DNA of 6,928 nt from an uncultured Collinsella sp. (GTDB lineage Bacteria > Actinomycetota > Coriobacteriia > Coriobacteriales > Coriobacteriaceae). How positions within the stretch are numbered: position 1 is the first letter of the stretch; each line of letters opens with the position of its first letter. The stretch spans positions 1-6,928 of the forward strand of contig UQUG01000080.1 in NCBI GenBank assembly GCA_900544205.1. Reading direction: 5' to 3'. Made by a program: the position numbers and the translations under genes. Positions 1 through 6,739 of this stretch are shown here, one piece after another. The notes below the pieces were generated by a model that did not search any database, was not told the origin of the DNA, and saw only the letters and a program-made list of their open reading frames with translations.

Positions 1-1462
1 GGCGGCTGGCCAGGTCCAAACCCTTGGTGGGCTCATCGAGCAATAGCAGCTCGGGGCCAATCAACAGCAGCTTTGCCAACGCAAGCAGCTGGCACTGACC
101 GCCCGAAAGATCGTACGGGTGACGCGCCTCCAAGCCCGCCAGACCCAGGCGCGCTGTCTGCTCCCGTGCTGCGGCCTCGTCGTATCCGCAGGTCGAGGCC
201 CATTCCATCAGCTCATCGCGAACCGTCTCGGCAACCAGCAATGCCTTGGGATTCTGTGGCAGCAGCGCCGCCGAGGCCGCTTCGCGCACCATGCGGCCGC
301 GCTGCAGCTTGGCGGTCTTCGCCAGCACCGAGAGCATCGTCGACTTACCGCATCCGTTGCCGCCCACGATTGCATGCACCGCGCCAGCCGAAAACGAAGC
401 ATCGAGCCCGCGCAGCACCCAGCCGGACGCTCGATCGTAGCGAAACCAGCCTTCCGACAGGGTGGTAGCCGACCCGCCGTGCATTTTTTGGAGTATTCTG
501 CTTCCATCCGTGCGCGAGAAGGCTTCCGAGCCGTTCTCGAGCGACGTTTGCGCCACAAATTCGGACGATTTGTCCAATTCCGAACTTTTTTTTGCGCTCG
601 ATACGTCCCCGGGCGGCTCCAGAGAGCCCAAATTGTCCTCACGTCTGCTGAATACTCCTTTATTTGCACATCGGATGGCACCCCACCCCAACATGTCATC
701 GGAAAACAGCGATTCTCGGCGTCCCAAAGAAGCCATATCCGTCACCTCGCGCACGCGACCGTCCTCAATCCGGTACGCACACGTCACGTATTCGAGCATT
801 GGGCGCGGCTGATGCGTCGCCACAACAACCGTGCAGCCCAGCTCGCGATTCACACGAAACAGCGCGTGCAGGAAATTCTTCTCCGCAACCGGATCAAGCT
901 GAGACGTGGGCTCGTCGAGCAGCAGCACGCGCGGGCGCAATGCCAGCACAGCCGCCAGCGACAGCAGCTGTTTGCGTCCGCCCGAAAGCGTATCGGTGTC
1001 GCGGTGGAGCCAATCTTCCAGCCCAAAGAAATAGCTGGTCTCAGCTACGCGACGACGCATCTCATCACGCGCTAGCCCCAAGTTTTCCAGGCCAAACGCC
1101 ATCTCGTGCCACACGGTTTCGCACACGATCTGGTTCTCGGGATCCTGGAACACATAGCCCACGCGCTCCGCCGATGCCCGCACATCCATGTCGGCGACGT
1201 TCTCGCCCAGCACGCGCGCATCGCCAGTGCGCTCGCCCGCCGGAGCGATCTCGGGTTTGAGCAGCGACAGCAGCGTCGACTTACCCGATCCGGTACCACC
1301 AACAAGCAGCGCAAATGCACCCTGGGGAACAGACCAGTCGAGTCCCTCGAGTACCGACGCCTCAGCCCCGGGGTAGGTAAAGCTCAGGCCCCGTACCTCA
1401 ATCGCCGGCATATCCGGGCCGCACGCCGCGCCCGACACCGGGCCCCTATCCAACCGAGCCAT
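1..1462 (-). CDS. ECF transporter ATPase with two fused ATP-binding domains (3' end beyond window)
   Basis: This protein hydrolyses ATP to power uptake of a vitamin or metal through an ECF transporter at the inner face of the membrane. The frame is open from ATG at 1462 to the window edge, about 487 residues, with no stop. Domain 1 has Walker A GGTGSGKST (residues 55-63), signature LSGGRKQ (159-165), Walker B VLLLDEPT with D183/E184, and H-loop H217. A Ser/Glu-rich linker of about 85 residues (roughly 250-335) precedes domain 2, which has Walker A GGNGCGKST (367-375), signature LSGGQ (452-456) and Walker B LLLLDEPTKGLD with D476/E477. The domain 2 H-loop lies off the window. The start overlaps the ecfT stop by one base (TGATG), so the two are probably translationally coupled. 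The layout resembles fused EcfA1-EcfA2 proteins of the YkoD type. Domain 1 has R in place of Q in its signature, and the linker contains an A8 run. The substrate cannot be read from this gene. Confidence 0.95.
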   Translation of the reverse strand, partial: MARLDRGPVSGAACGPDMPAIEVRGLSFTYPGAEASVLEGLDWSVPQGAFALLVGGTGSGKSTLLSLLKPEIAPAGERTGDARVLGENVADMDVRASAERVGYVFQDPENQIVCETVWHEMAFGLENLGLARDEMRRRVAETSYFFGLEDWLHRDTDTLSGGRKQLLSLAAVLALRPRVLLLDEPTSQLDPVAEKNFLHALFRVNRELGCTVVVATHQPRPMLEYVTCAYRIEDGRVREVTDMASLGRRESLFSDDMLGWGAIRCANKGVFSRREDNLGSLEPPGDVSSAKKSSELDKSSEFVAQTSLENGSEAFSRTDGSRILQKMHGGSATTLSEGWFRYDRASGWVLRGLDASFSAGAVHAIVGGNGCGKSTMLSVLAKTAKLQRGRMVREAASAALLPQNPKALLVAETVRDELMEWASTCGYDEAAAREQTARLGLAGLEARHPYDLSGGQCQLLALAKLLLIGPELLLLDEPTKGLDLASR

Positions 1463-2355
1463 CAGCCAAACCTCTTCTCATCAATCGCGTGCAACGCGCA
1501 AGGCAGCACCATCCAGGCAGCGTACACGACATAGCCCGGCCACGGCGCCGGCACCGAGAGCTGCGGATAAAACGAATACTGCGTCGTCGCGGTCCACGCC
1601 ACCGCCACCGCGGCAGCACCAAACAGCGCAAGCCCAACCAGCGCGGCAACGTCGCTGCGCCCCAGCCGATACCGCGCATACGTCGTTCGACGCGTCGCGG
1701 CGCCCCACCCGCGCGAGCGCATCGCGTCCGCACGCTCCAGCGAATCTTCCATGCCCCAGCCCATCAACACGCTCGACGCCCGCAGGCGCGAGCGCACGGG
1801 GTCGGCCGGCGTGCGCCCCGGCACATCGATCGCGTCCTGCACCGCCAGCACCGTACGGACGCGGCGCAAAAACTGCGGGATAAGCCGCATGCACATCGAG
1901 ATCATGAGCGCAATCACCGGTACGGCATTGCCCAGCAGCGCGAGCACCTTGTCGTATTCGAGCATCGACGCCGCGGCCTCAAACCACAGCACGCTCGCCA
2001 CAAACAGCCCGCCCATGCACAGGCCGTATACCATGCTTTCCAGATACACCGCGCGCATGCCAATACGGAACAGCTCCGTCGAACCCGAAGCGCTAAACAG
2101 CGGATTGACCAGCGCGATAATCAAAATCACCGGCAGCTGCCAGCGAAGTGCGCCCAGCGTGCGGGCAGCCCCACGCGTCGCAAATCCATACGCCAGCCCG
2201 CCCGCAAGTGACAGCGCAATCAGCACCGGCTGCACCGAGAACATGGTGAGCCCCAGCGTCAGCACTATATAGAGTGCCGGCACAGCCGGATGCGACATCG
2301 AGAATGCCGCGACGGGCTCGCCGCCAAACTCCTCACGTATGTTGTCCACGGGCAC
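1462..2355 (-). CDS. ecfT: ECF transporter transmembrane component T (EcfT)
   Basis: This is the membrane scaffold that couples the ATPases to a substrate-binding S protein. It has 297 residues from the chosen GTG start. The N-terminal AAFSMSHPAVPALYIV is typical of EcfT. Hydrophobic segments lie near residues 25-58 (two helices), 73-86, 108-125, 137-160, 236-255 and 274-289. A cytoplasmic coupling region carries the hallmark MGWGMEDSLERADAMRSRG, with SRG at 214-216, the motif that docks on the ATPase. GTG 2355 is preferred because AGGAG sits 6 nt upstream. ATG 2442 would add 29 Arg/Cys/Leu-rich residues without a ribosome-binding site. ATG 2298 is another possibility, but it has no ribosome-binding site either. 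The stop overlaps the ATPase start by one base. No S component lies upstream, since glmU diverges there, so it must be downstream off the window or elsewhere in the genome. Confidence 0.93.
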   Translation of the reverse strand: MPVDNIREEFGGEPVAAFSMSHPAVPALYIVLTLGLTMFSVQPVLIALSLAGGLAYGFATRGAARTLGALRWQLPVILIIALVNPLFSASGSTELFRIGMRAVYLESMVYGLCMGGLFVASVLWFEAAASMLEYDKVLALLGNAVPVIALMISMCMRLIPQFLRRVRTVLAVQDAIDVPGRTPADPVRSRLRASSVLMGWGMEDSLERADAMRSRGWGAATRRTTYARYRLGRSDVAALVGLALFGAAAVAVAWTATTQYSFYPQLSVPAPWPGYVVYAAWMVLPCALHAIDEKRFG

Positions 2356-2361
2356 CCCCGT

Positions 2362-2366
2362 CTCCT
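2362..2366 (-). promoter_or_regulatory. Ribosome-binding site that decides the ecfT start
   Basis: AGGAG on the minus strand lies 6 nt before GTG 2355 and supports that start over the unsupported ATG at 2442. Confidence 0.6.
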
Positions 2367-2488
2367 CGCTCAAACGACAGCTCCGCATCACCGCCAACGC
2401 CGCACGCAAGCAGCGCAAACGCCACGCCAGCGGCAGCGACATCAGCCGTCACGCGTCAATCGTTACGCGCTCATCATATGCCTGCGGT

Positions 2489-2516
2489 ATCATATTGCGC
2501 CGTGTATCGTTTCCAA
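2489..2516 (-). promoter_or_regulatory. Possible ecfT promoter
   Basis: On the minus strand, TTGGAA (2516-2511) and TATGAT (2494-2489) are separated by 16 bp. They match the sigma-70 consensus at 4/6 and 5/6 positions. Initiation would fall near 2481, giving a leader of about 125 nt. A second TATGAT lies at 2478-2473, so ATCATAT is directly repeated on the plus strand with a 16-bp period (2473-2479 and 2489-2495). On the plus strand TATCAT (2488-2493) could serve as the glmU -10, but I see no good -35 for it. Prediction by eye only. Confidence 0.3.
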
Positions 2517-2548
2517 ACACACGTCTCTATAACGTAACAGGAGATCAC

Positions 2549-3961
2549 ATGGACGCAACCGCAATTATCCTCGCTGCCGGCGAGGGCACCCGCATGAAGT
2601 CGAACCACTGTAAGGTTTCGCACAAGATCCTGGGCAAGCCCATGGTCCAGTGGATCGTCGACGCTACCATCAAGGCCGGCTGCAGCCGCGTCGTGGTCGT
2701 CATCGGCAGCCACGCCGACGAGATGCGCGCCCTGATCGACGGCGCCTACGCCAACAGCGCCACCAAAGTCGAGTGCGTTGAGCAGACCGAGCGCCTGGGC
2801 ACCGGTCACGCCGTGAAGGTCGCGCTCGAGGCCTGCGGCATCACGCAAGGCCCCGTCGTCGTGCTCAACGGCGACCTGCCGCTCATCACCGCCGACACCG
2901 TCGCCAAGTTCGCGCAGACCGTCGCCACCGGCGAGCTCGCCTGCACCGTCATGACCATGACCCCGCCCGACCCCTTCGGCTACGGCCGCATCAAGCTGGG
3001 TGCCGACGGCCAGATCGAACGCATCATCGAGCAGAAGGACTGCACACCCGAGCAGGCCGCCACGCTGCTCGAGTGCAACGCCGGCTGCTACGCCTTCGAC
3101 GGCGCGCAGCTCGCCGCGCACATTGACGAGATCGGCAACAACAACGCGCAGTCCGAGTACTATCTGCCCGACATGCTCGAGATCCTCAAGGGCCACGGCC
3201 AGGCAGTCTCCATCTTCCACTGCGATGACTACCGCGACGGCCTGGGCGTCAACAGCCGCATCCAGCTCGCGCAGCTCACCGCCATCGCGCGCGACCGCAT
3301 CAACGAGCACTGGATGGCCGAGGGCGTTACCTTCATCGACCCCACGCAGGCCTGGATCGGCCCCGACGCCACCATCGGCCGCGACACCGTCGTGTGGCCG
3401 CAGACGCACCTGATCGGCCACGTCACCGTGGGCGAGGAGTGCCAGCTCGGCCCCAACAGTCGCCTCACCGACACCACCGTCGGCAGCGGCTGCACCATCG
3501 ATGAGACCATCGCCATCGAGGCCGTCATCGAGAACGGCGTCGACTGCGGCCCGCGCGCCTACCTGCGCCCGGGCACCCACATGCTCGACGGCTCCAAGGC
3601 CGGCACGCACGTGGAAATCAAGAAGTCCACGATCGGCGAGGGTTCCAAGGTGCCGCACCTGTCCTACATCGGCGACACCACCATGGGCTCCGGCGTCAAC
3701 GTGGGCGCGGGCTCCATCACCTGCAACTACGACGGCGTGCACAAGCACAAGACCGTCATCGGCAAGGATGCCTTCATCGGCTCCGACACCATGATGGTCG
3801 CGCCCGCCCAGATTGGCGACGGCGCGCTCGTGGCCGCCGGCTCCGTCATCACCGAGCCGGTCCCGGCAGACGCACTTGGCCTGGGTCGTGCCCGCCAGAT
3901 AAATATTGAGGGCTGGGCCGCCGATTATCGCCGCCGTCTGCACGAGGACGACGAGGTATAA
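2549..3961 (+). CDS. glmU: Bifunctional GlmU: GlcNAc-1-P uridyltransferase / glucosamine-1-P acetyltransferase
   Basis: This cytosolic enzyme acetylates glucosamine-1-phosphate with acetyl-CoA and then couples the product to UTP, giving UDP-GlcNAc for peptidoglycan. It has 470 residues; E. coli GlmU has 456. The N-terminal uridyltransferase domain (about 1-235) has LAAGEGTRMKS (8-18), LGTGHAV, NGDLPLI with metal-binding D109, and GVNSR with N235. The C-terminal left-handed beta-helix (about 255-450) consists of hexapeptide repeats. It carries AYLRPG (R340), VEIKKS (K358), VPHLSYIGD (H370, Y373) and GAGSITCNYDG, which correspond to the acetyltransferase active site of E. coli GlmU. AGGAGA at 2539-2544 is placed 5-6 nt before ATG 2549. 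The frame is open back to 2339, but the family alignment and ribosome-binding site fix the start at 2549. The gene is divergent from ecfT and followed by a terminator. No key residue appears missing. Confidence 0.98.
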   Translation: MDATAIILAAGEGTRMKSNHCKVSHKILGKPMVQWIVDATIKAGCSRVVVVIGSHADEMRALIDGAYANSATKVECVEQTERLGTGHAVKVALEACGITQGPVVVLNGDLPLITADTVAKFAQTVATGELACTVMTMTPPDPFGYGRIKLGADGQIERIIEQKDCTPEQAATLLECNAGCYAFDGAQLAAHIDEIGNNNAQSEYYLPDMLEILKGHGQAVSIFHCDDYRDGLGVNSRIQLAQLTAIARDRINEHWMAEGVTFIDPTQAWIGPDATIGRDTVVWPQTHLIGHVTVGEECQLGPNSRLTDTTVGSGCTIDETIAIEAVIENGVDCGPRAYLRPGTHMLDGSKAGTHVEIKKSTIGEGSKVPHLSYIGDTTMGSGVNVGAGSITCNYDGVHKHKTVIGKDAFIGSDTMMVAPAQIGDGALVAAGSVITEPVPADALGLGRARQINIEGWAADYRRRLHEDDEV

Positions 3962-3978
3962 CGTTTTACCAAGCATCT

Positions 3979-4011
3979 AAGGAGCTGTTCCCATGGGGGC
4001 GGCTCCTTTTT
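3979..4011 (+). terminator. Intrinsic terminator after glmU
   Basis: AAGGAGC (3979-3985) pairs with GCTCCTT (4002-4008) around a 16-nt loop that contains CCCATGGG. The run of T ends at 4011. It lies 18 nt past the glmU stop, so glmU and prs are probably separate transcripts, or joined only by read-through. Confidence 0.8.
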
Positions 4012-4055
4012 CTATGCTGACCTGCGCGGCCGGATGAGTGGTCGGTTCGTGTCCG

Positions 4056-4108
4056 TTGACGGTAAAGACGTTATCAAGACTCGATAAACCCCGCCGCGCG
4101 GTTACAAT
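4056..4108 (+). promoter_or_regulatory. Possible prs promoter/operator region
   Basis: This interval holds TTGACG (4056-4061), a 5-bp inverted repeat TTATC-N7-GATAA (4071-4087) and TACAAT (4103-4108; 5/6 match to a -10). The TTGACG and TACAAT spacing does not fit one sigma-70 promoter, and no good -35 lies 17 bp before TACAAT. A promoter is expected between the glmU terminator and prs, but its exact elements are uncertain. Confidence 0.25.
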
Positions 4109-4152
4109 GCAACAAGGCATCTATATGGCATTCGATATAAAGGAGAAGGGTA

Positions 4153-5139
4153 ATGCCGATTAATGATCCCGAGAAGTCGGAGAATATGCGCAAGTCCATC
4201 CGCGTGTATTCCGGTTCCTCCAACCGTCCCCTCGCTCAGAAGATCGCTGAGTACCTTGGGGTCGAGCTTTCGGGCCTTACGCTAAAGCAGTTCGCCAACG
4301 GTGAGATTTACGCCCGCTACGACGAGACCGTCCGCGGCGCCGACGTCTTCCTGATTCAGTCCGTGGCCGGCGGCAACGTCAACGACATGCTCATGGAGCT
4401 GCTCATCGCCACCGACGCTGCCAAGCGCGCATCCGCCCGCTCCATCACCGCCGTCATCACCCACTACGGCTATGCCCGCCAGGACCGCAAGGCCGGCCCG
4501 CGCGAGCCCATCACCGCCCGCCTCGTCGCCAACCTGCTCGAGCGCGCCGGCGTCAACCGCATCATCACCCTCGACCTGCACCAGGGCCAGATCCAGGGCT
4601 TCTTTGATATCCCGGTTAACCACCTGTCCGCGCTGCCGCTGTTTGGCCAGTACTACAACAACATGCACTTCGACACCGACAACCTGGTTGTCGTCTCCCC
4701 CGACGTGGGTCGTGCCAAGGCCGCCAAGAAGCTGTCCGACATGCTCGGCTGCGACCTGGCCATCGCCCACAAGGGCCGTCCGCGCCACAACGCCGCCGAG
4801 GTCATGGGCATCATCGGTGACATCAAGGGCAAGACCTGCATCATCAACGACGACATGATCGACACCGCTGGCACCCTGTGCGCCAACGTCAAGGAGCTCA
4901 AGGCTATGGGCGCTGGCGACATCTACGTCTGCGCCACCCACGGCATCTTCTCCGGTCCGGCCATCGAGCGTCTGAACGACGCCCCGATCGTCGAGTGCCT
5001 CGTCACCGACGCCATTCCCGTCGAGGTCGGCGGTAAGATCAAGACCATCTCGGTCGCCGAGGAGTTCGCTCAGGCCATCTCCGCCGTTTACCACGAGGAG
5101 CCCGTCTCCACGCTCGTCGGCGGCGACTTCGCGCTGTAA
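4153..5139 (+). CDS. prs: Ribose-phosphate pyrophosphokinase (PRPP synthase)
   Basis: This cytosolic enzyme transfers pyrophosphate from ATP to ribose-5-phosphate to give PRPP, the precursor for purine, pyrimidine, NAD, His and Trp synthesis. It has 328 residues, slightly longer than the usual 310-320 because of an N-terminal extension before RKSIRVYSGSSNRPLA. Class I landmarks are FANGE (47-51), the catalytic flexible loop YGYARQDRKAGPREPITARL (105-124), DLHQGQIQGFFDIP (141-154), SPDVGRAKAAKK (182-193) and the PRPP-binding loop NDDMIDTAGTL (232-242). AAAGGAG at 4139-4145 lies 7 nt before ATG 4153 and supports that start; an in-frame ATG 11 codons later lacks such support. The adjacent glmU-prs order is common in Gram-positive bacteria. 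The gene ends in a strong terminator. Confidence 0.98.
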   Translation: MPINDPEKSENMRKSIRVYSGSSNRPLAQKIAEYLGVELSGLTLKQFANGEIYARYDETVRGADVFLIQSVAGGNVNDMLMELLIATDAAKRASARSITAVITHYGYARQDRKAGPREPITARLVANLLERAGVNRIITLDLHQGQIQGFFDIPVNHLSALPLFGQYYNNMHFDTDNLVVVSPDVGRAKAAKKLSDMLGCDLAIAHKGRPRHNAAEVMGIIGDIKGKTCIINDDMIDTAGTLCANVKELKAMGAGDIYVCATHGIFSGPAIERLNDAPIVECLVTDAIPVEVGGKIKTISVAEEFAQAISAVYHEEPVSTLVGGDFAL

Positions 5140-5172
5140 TCCAGCGTGCATCTCATCATCTTTGGTGTTTTT

Positions 5173-5205
5173 AAAGGGTCGGAAGCTCGCTTCCGACCCT
5201 TTTTC
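5173..5205 (+). terminator. Strong intrinsic terminator after prs
   Basis: A near-perfect hairpin has a left arm AAAGGGTCGGAAGC (5173-5186), a very small loop and a complementary right arm ending at 5202. The T-run closes at 5204. It lies 33 nt past the prs stop and marks the end of the housekeeping block. Confidence 0.93.
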
Positions 5206-5224
5206 TACCCCTCGACAACCTTCC

Positions 5225-5249
5225 CTGGACAATTAGTTCAGATACGTAT
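5225..5249 (+). repeat. Repeat copy A
   Basis: First of three copies, plus orientation. It starts CTGGACA, then A, then TTAGTTCAGAT, and ends ACGTAT followed by a T-run. It differs from copy B by one base and from copy C by three. In the WTVSSD reading frame it reads WTISSDTYFFKAPKA. Confidence 0.85.
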
Positions 5250-5253
5250 TTTT

Positions 5254-5451
5254 TTAAAGCTCCAAAGGCCGTTCTGAGCTCCCCGGCGAACGCCATACTG
5301 CCCAAAGCTCATCGCTTTCGAGTACGACCGCCGCATATTTACCCTCAAATCGCCCTAGAAAGCCCTTAGAAACGCCTCGAACGCCCGCCGTCTTATACGT
5401 ATCTGAACTAACTGTCCAGTAGCTATCGTCAACCTTCGCGGCAGAGCTCAA
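5254..5451 (-). CDS. Small uncharacterised reading frame (65 codons) inside the inverted-repeat element
   Basis: Not recognised. If translated it would start at TTG 5451, because there is no in-frame ATG and an in-frame stop lies just upstream. An AGGA sits only 3-4 nt before the TTG, and GAGGGG is about 11 nt away, so initiation is doubtful. The product has YWTVSSDTYKTAG near residues 11-23, encoded by repeat arm B, and ends KYAAVVLESDELWAVWRSPG followed by a short tail. The stop falls 4 bp before arm A, so the frame nearly fills the element. I see no signal peptide or membrane segment. It may be a decayed or repeat-encoded peptide rather than a functional gene. The repeated WT(V/I)SSD motif at all three copies is the main hint of past coding. 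Confidence 0.35.
   Translation of the reverse strand: MSSAAKVDDSYWTVSSDTYKTAGVRGVSKGFLGRFEGKYAAVVLESDELWAVWRSPGSSERPLEL
5395..5419 (-). repeat. Repeat copy B (inverted relative to A and C)
   Basis: Read on the minus strand: CTGGACA, then G, then TTAGTTCAGAT, then ACGTAT, followed by AAGACGGC. It continues the match to copy C past the 25-bp core, apart from a 3-base indel (AAG versus AAAAAG). It encodes WTVSSDTYKTA in the antisense frame. Confidence 0.85.
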
Positions 5452-5581
5452 TTTCCTGCAATCCCCTCAACCGATTCCACCGATTTCATAACACCCAGCC
5501 GTTCATGGCGCGCAGCGCCCCGCTGAGCGAAAAGAACGGTATGGCGGTCGCATTCTGCCGCCAACTTAGTACGTTATAGCT
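5420..5581. other. Non-coding leader between the repeat element and the 375-aa gene
   Basis: No convincing gene, promoter or ribosome-binding site is visible. The one structural feature is a small hairpin GGCGC-GCA-GCGCC at 5507-5519 without a T-run. Confidence 0.4.
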
Positions 5582-6709
5582 ATGACGACCGTGATTTCAC
5601 ATCTCTCCGCCCTCCGCGCAATTCGTCGCGCACGACGGGCGTACTCTGCCCTACCCTGGGACTCCGTTGATAGCGAACAGCAAGCACAGGCCTTGGCTGG
5701 CTGCATTCCCAACAATGACGCGATAGACTTTGGCGCACTTTCGATACTCGACGCCTGGAATGAAGATGATTCCGAACTGCTCGATCTTCTCGTTTCAAAC
5801 GAAGACAACAGGCGCCCCGACAAGCGACTTCTTCAGCATATTCTCTCCACTCCTCTTCCTGAAGGTGCAATTATGCACGTCGAGGCCGACATCTACGCAA
5901 CGTCTCCTGCCATGACAGCCATGCTTTGTTCCAAAAATGAATCAGTCGCCAAAACCTTGATGCTCCTTATGGAGCTGCTCGGAACCTGCTCACTTCCGCC
6001 CGAGGCAACTTACCCCATCGCCTACGACGACACGTGGCCCAAGGCCAACAGCTTCGAAGCGATGGACGACCTCGATTGCCAGGGCGACCAACCGACACCC
6101 GAAAAGCCAGCCGAAACACGCTACGAACAGGCACACTATAGATGCGAACCCGCTACAACCATCGAAGAACTCGAGGCAGTCGCACGGTTCGCCAAAAGTA
6201 GTTCCTACGCCTCGTTTCGTACGGCTGTCAAACTCGCCCGGGCCGGATCCGCATCCCCAGCGGAATCATTGATGTTCGCCGTCCTGGGCGCGCCCATGCG
6301 CTTTGGCGGATTCGGGTGCTGCAGTTTGCCCATGGGAGGCCTGCTGCTCAACTATCGTGTCGATTTCGACACCCTTGCGGTCAACATGTCCTCGGGCATC
6401 CCCTACGCCATCTGCGACTTATATTGCCCGGCCGCCGGAATCGACAACGAATACAACGGAATTGGACATGAGCTTCAAAACGCCCGCATCCACGATGGCA
6501 ATCGCAACAATGGCCTTAAAGCCATGGGTATCCACGTCCTGGTTATCAATCGTGACCAAATGAAGGACCTTGTTGCACTCGAAGCCTTCGCCCAGACGAT
6601 GCATCGACTTGCGGGGGTTCGATTCCGCTACCGCATCAAGGGTTATCGCAAGCGTCAGGCTGCCTGGCTCAACGCCCTGCGGGCCGGAATCGGCCTCGCG
6701 CCGGTCTAA
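5582..6709 (+). CDS. Putative AbiEi-like / DUF559-type endonuclease-fold protein
   Basis: The product has 375 residues and its function is unknown. Residues 4-20 (VISHLSALRAIRRARRA) and 104-138 (IYATSPAMTAML to ELLGTCSLP) recall AbiEi-like proteins of Coriobacteriia and actinobacteria. An acidic, Pro-rich linker follows (about 141-190). The C-terminal part resembles the PD-(D/E)XK fold of DUF559/Vsr-like proteins: GSASPAESLM (E228), CDLYCP (D279), NEYNGIGHE (E290, H296) and a final strand KAMGIHVLVIN. The usual family motif is E-x-D-G-x-x-H; here it reads EYNG, with N for D, so catalysis may be lost or altered. Both the motifs and the family link are from memory and need a profile search. ATG 5582 is the first start after an in-frame TAG at 5567, but no Shine-Dalgarno is visible, so the mRNA may be leaderless. 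The gene stands alone and codon choice looks less GC-biased than in glmU and prs. Repeat copies B and C flank it. A defence role is speculative. Confidence 0.8.
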   Translation: MTTVISHLSALRAIRRARRAYSALPWDSVDSEQQAQALAGCIPNNDAIDFGALSILDAWNEDDSELLDLLVSNEDNRRPDKRLLQHILSTPLPEGAIMHVEADIYATSPAMTAMLCSKNESVAKTLMLLMELLGTCSLPPEATYPIAYDDTWPKANSFEAMDDLDCQGDQPTPEKPAETRYEQAHYRCEPATTIEELEAVARFAKSSSYASFRTAVKLARAGSASPAESLMFAVLGAPMRFGGFGCCSLPMGGLLLNYRVDFDTLAVNMSSGIPYAICDLYCPAAGIDNEYNGIGHELQNARIHDGNRNNGLKAMGIHVLVINRDQMKDLVALEAFAQTMHRLAGVRFRYRIKGYRKRQAAWLNALRAGIGLAPV

Positions 6710-6739
6710 AAGACTTTTACCCAGTGTTACCTAGCATGG

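Larger units (their letters stand above)
5225..5419. repeat. 195-bp element bounded by 25-bp near-perfect inverted repeats
   Basis: Arm A (5225-5249) begins CTGGACAATTAGTTCAGAT. Arm B (5395-5419) is its reverse complement with one mismatch (24/25). The 145 bp between them contain most of an antisense 65-codon frame. No transposase and no clear target-site duplication are visible: the flanks read CTTCC on the left and TAGCT on the right. The structure fits a miniature non-autonomous element (MITE-like) or a small invertible segment. A third arm lies at 6740, which argues for a dispersed repeat family. The repeat is directly visible; its nature is inferred. Confidence 0.75.

Noticed and set aside
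119..1075. 318-codon plus-strand frame over the ATPase gene
   Set aside because: It is the exact complement of the ATPase codons. The minus strand has two full sets of Walker A, signature and Walker B motifs.
1489..2211. Plus-strand frames over ecfT
   Set aside because: Arg/His/Pro-rich shadow translations; the minus strand has the EcfT hallmark motif and membrane helices.
2356..2442. Longer ecfT start at ATG 2442
   Set aside because: No ribosome-binding site and an Arg/Cys/Leu-rich extension unlike EcfT. The frame does keep high GC at third positions, so it is not fully excluded.
2333..2452. 39-codon minus-strand frame (GTG 2452) overlapping the ecfT start
   Set aside because: Its Ala/Gly/Val-rich product looks mildly protein-like, but there is no ribosome-binding site, no homology I recognise, and third positions are less GC-biased than in the ecfT frame.
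2339..2548. Upstream extension of the glmU frame
   Set aside because: The added 70 residues match nothing in GlmU, and AGGAGA sits correctly before ATG 2549.
2474..3976. 500-codon open frame antisense to glmU
   Set aside because: It mirrors glmU exactly. Its product is a monotonous Val/Asp/Gly/Ala-rich sequence caused by GC-biased third positions of the real gene, and glmU carries all expected motifs.
4282..5232. 316-codon open frame antisense to prs
   Set aside because: Same effect as over glmU; low-complexity Asp/Val/Gly translation and no family resemblance.
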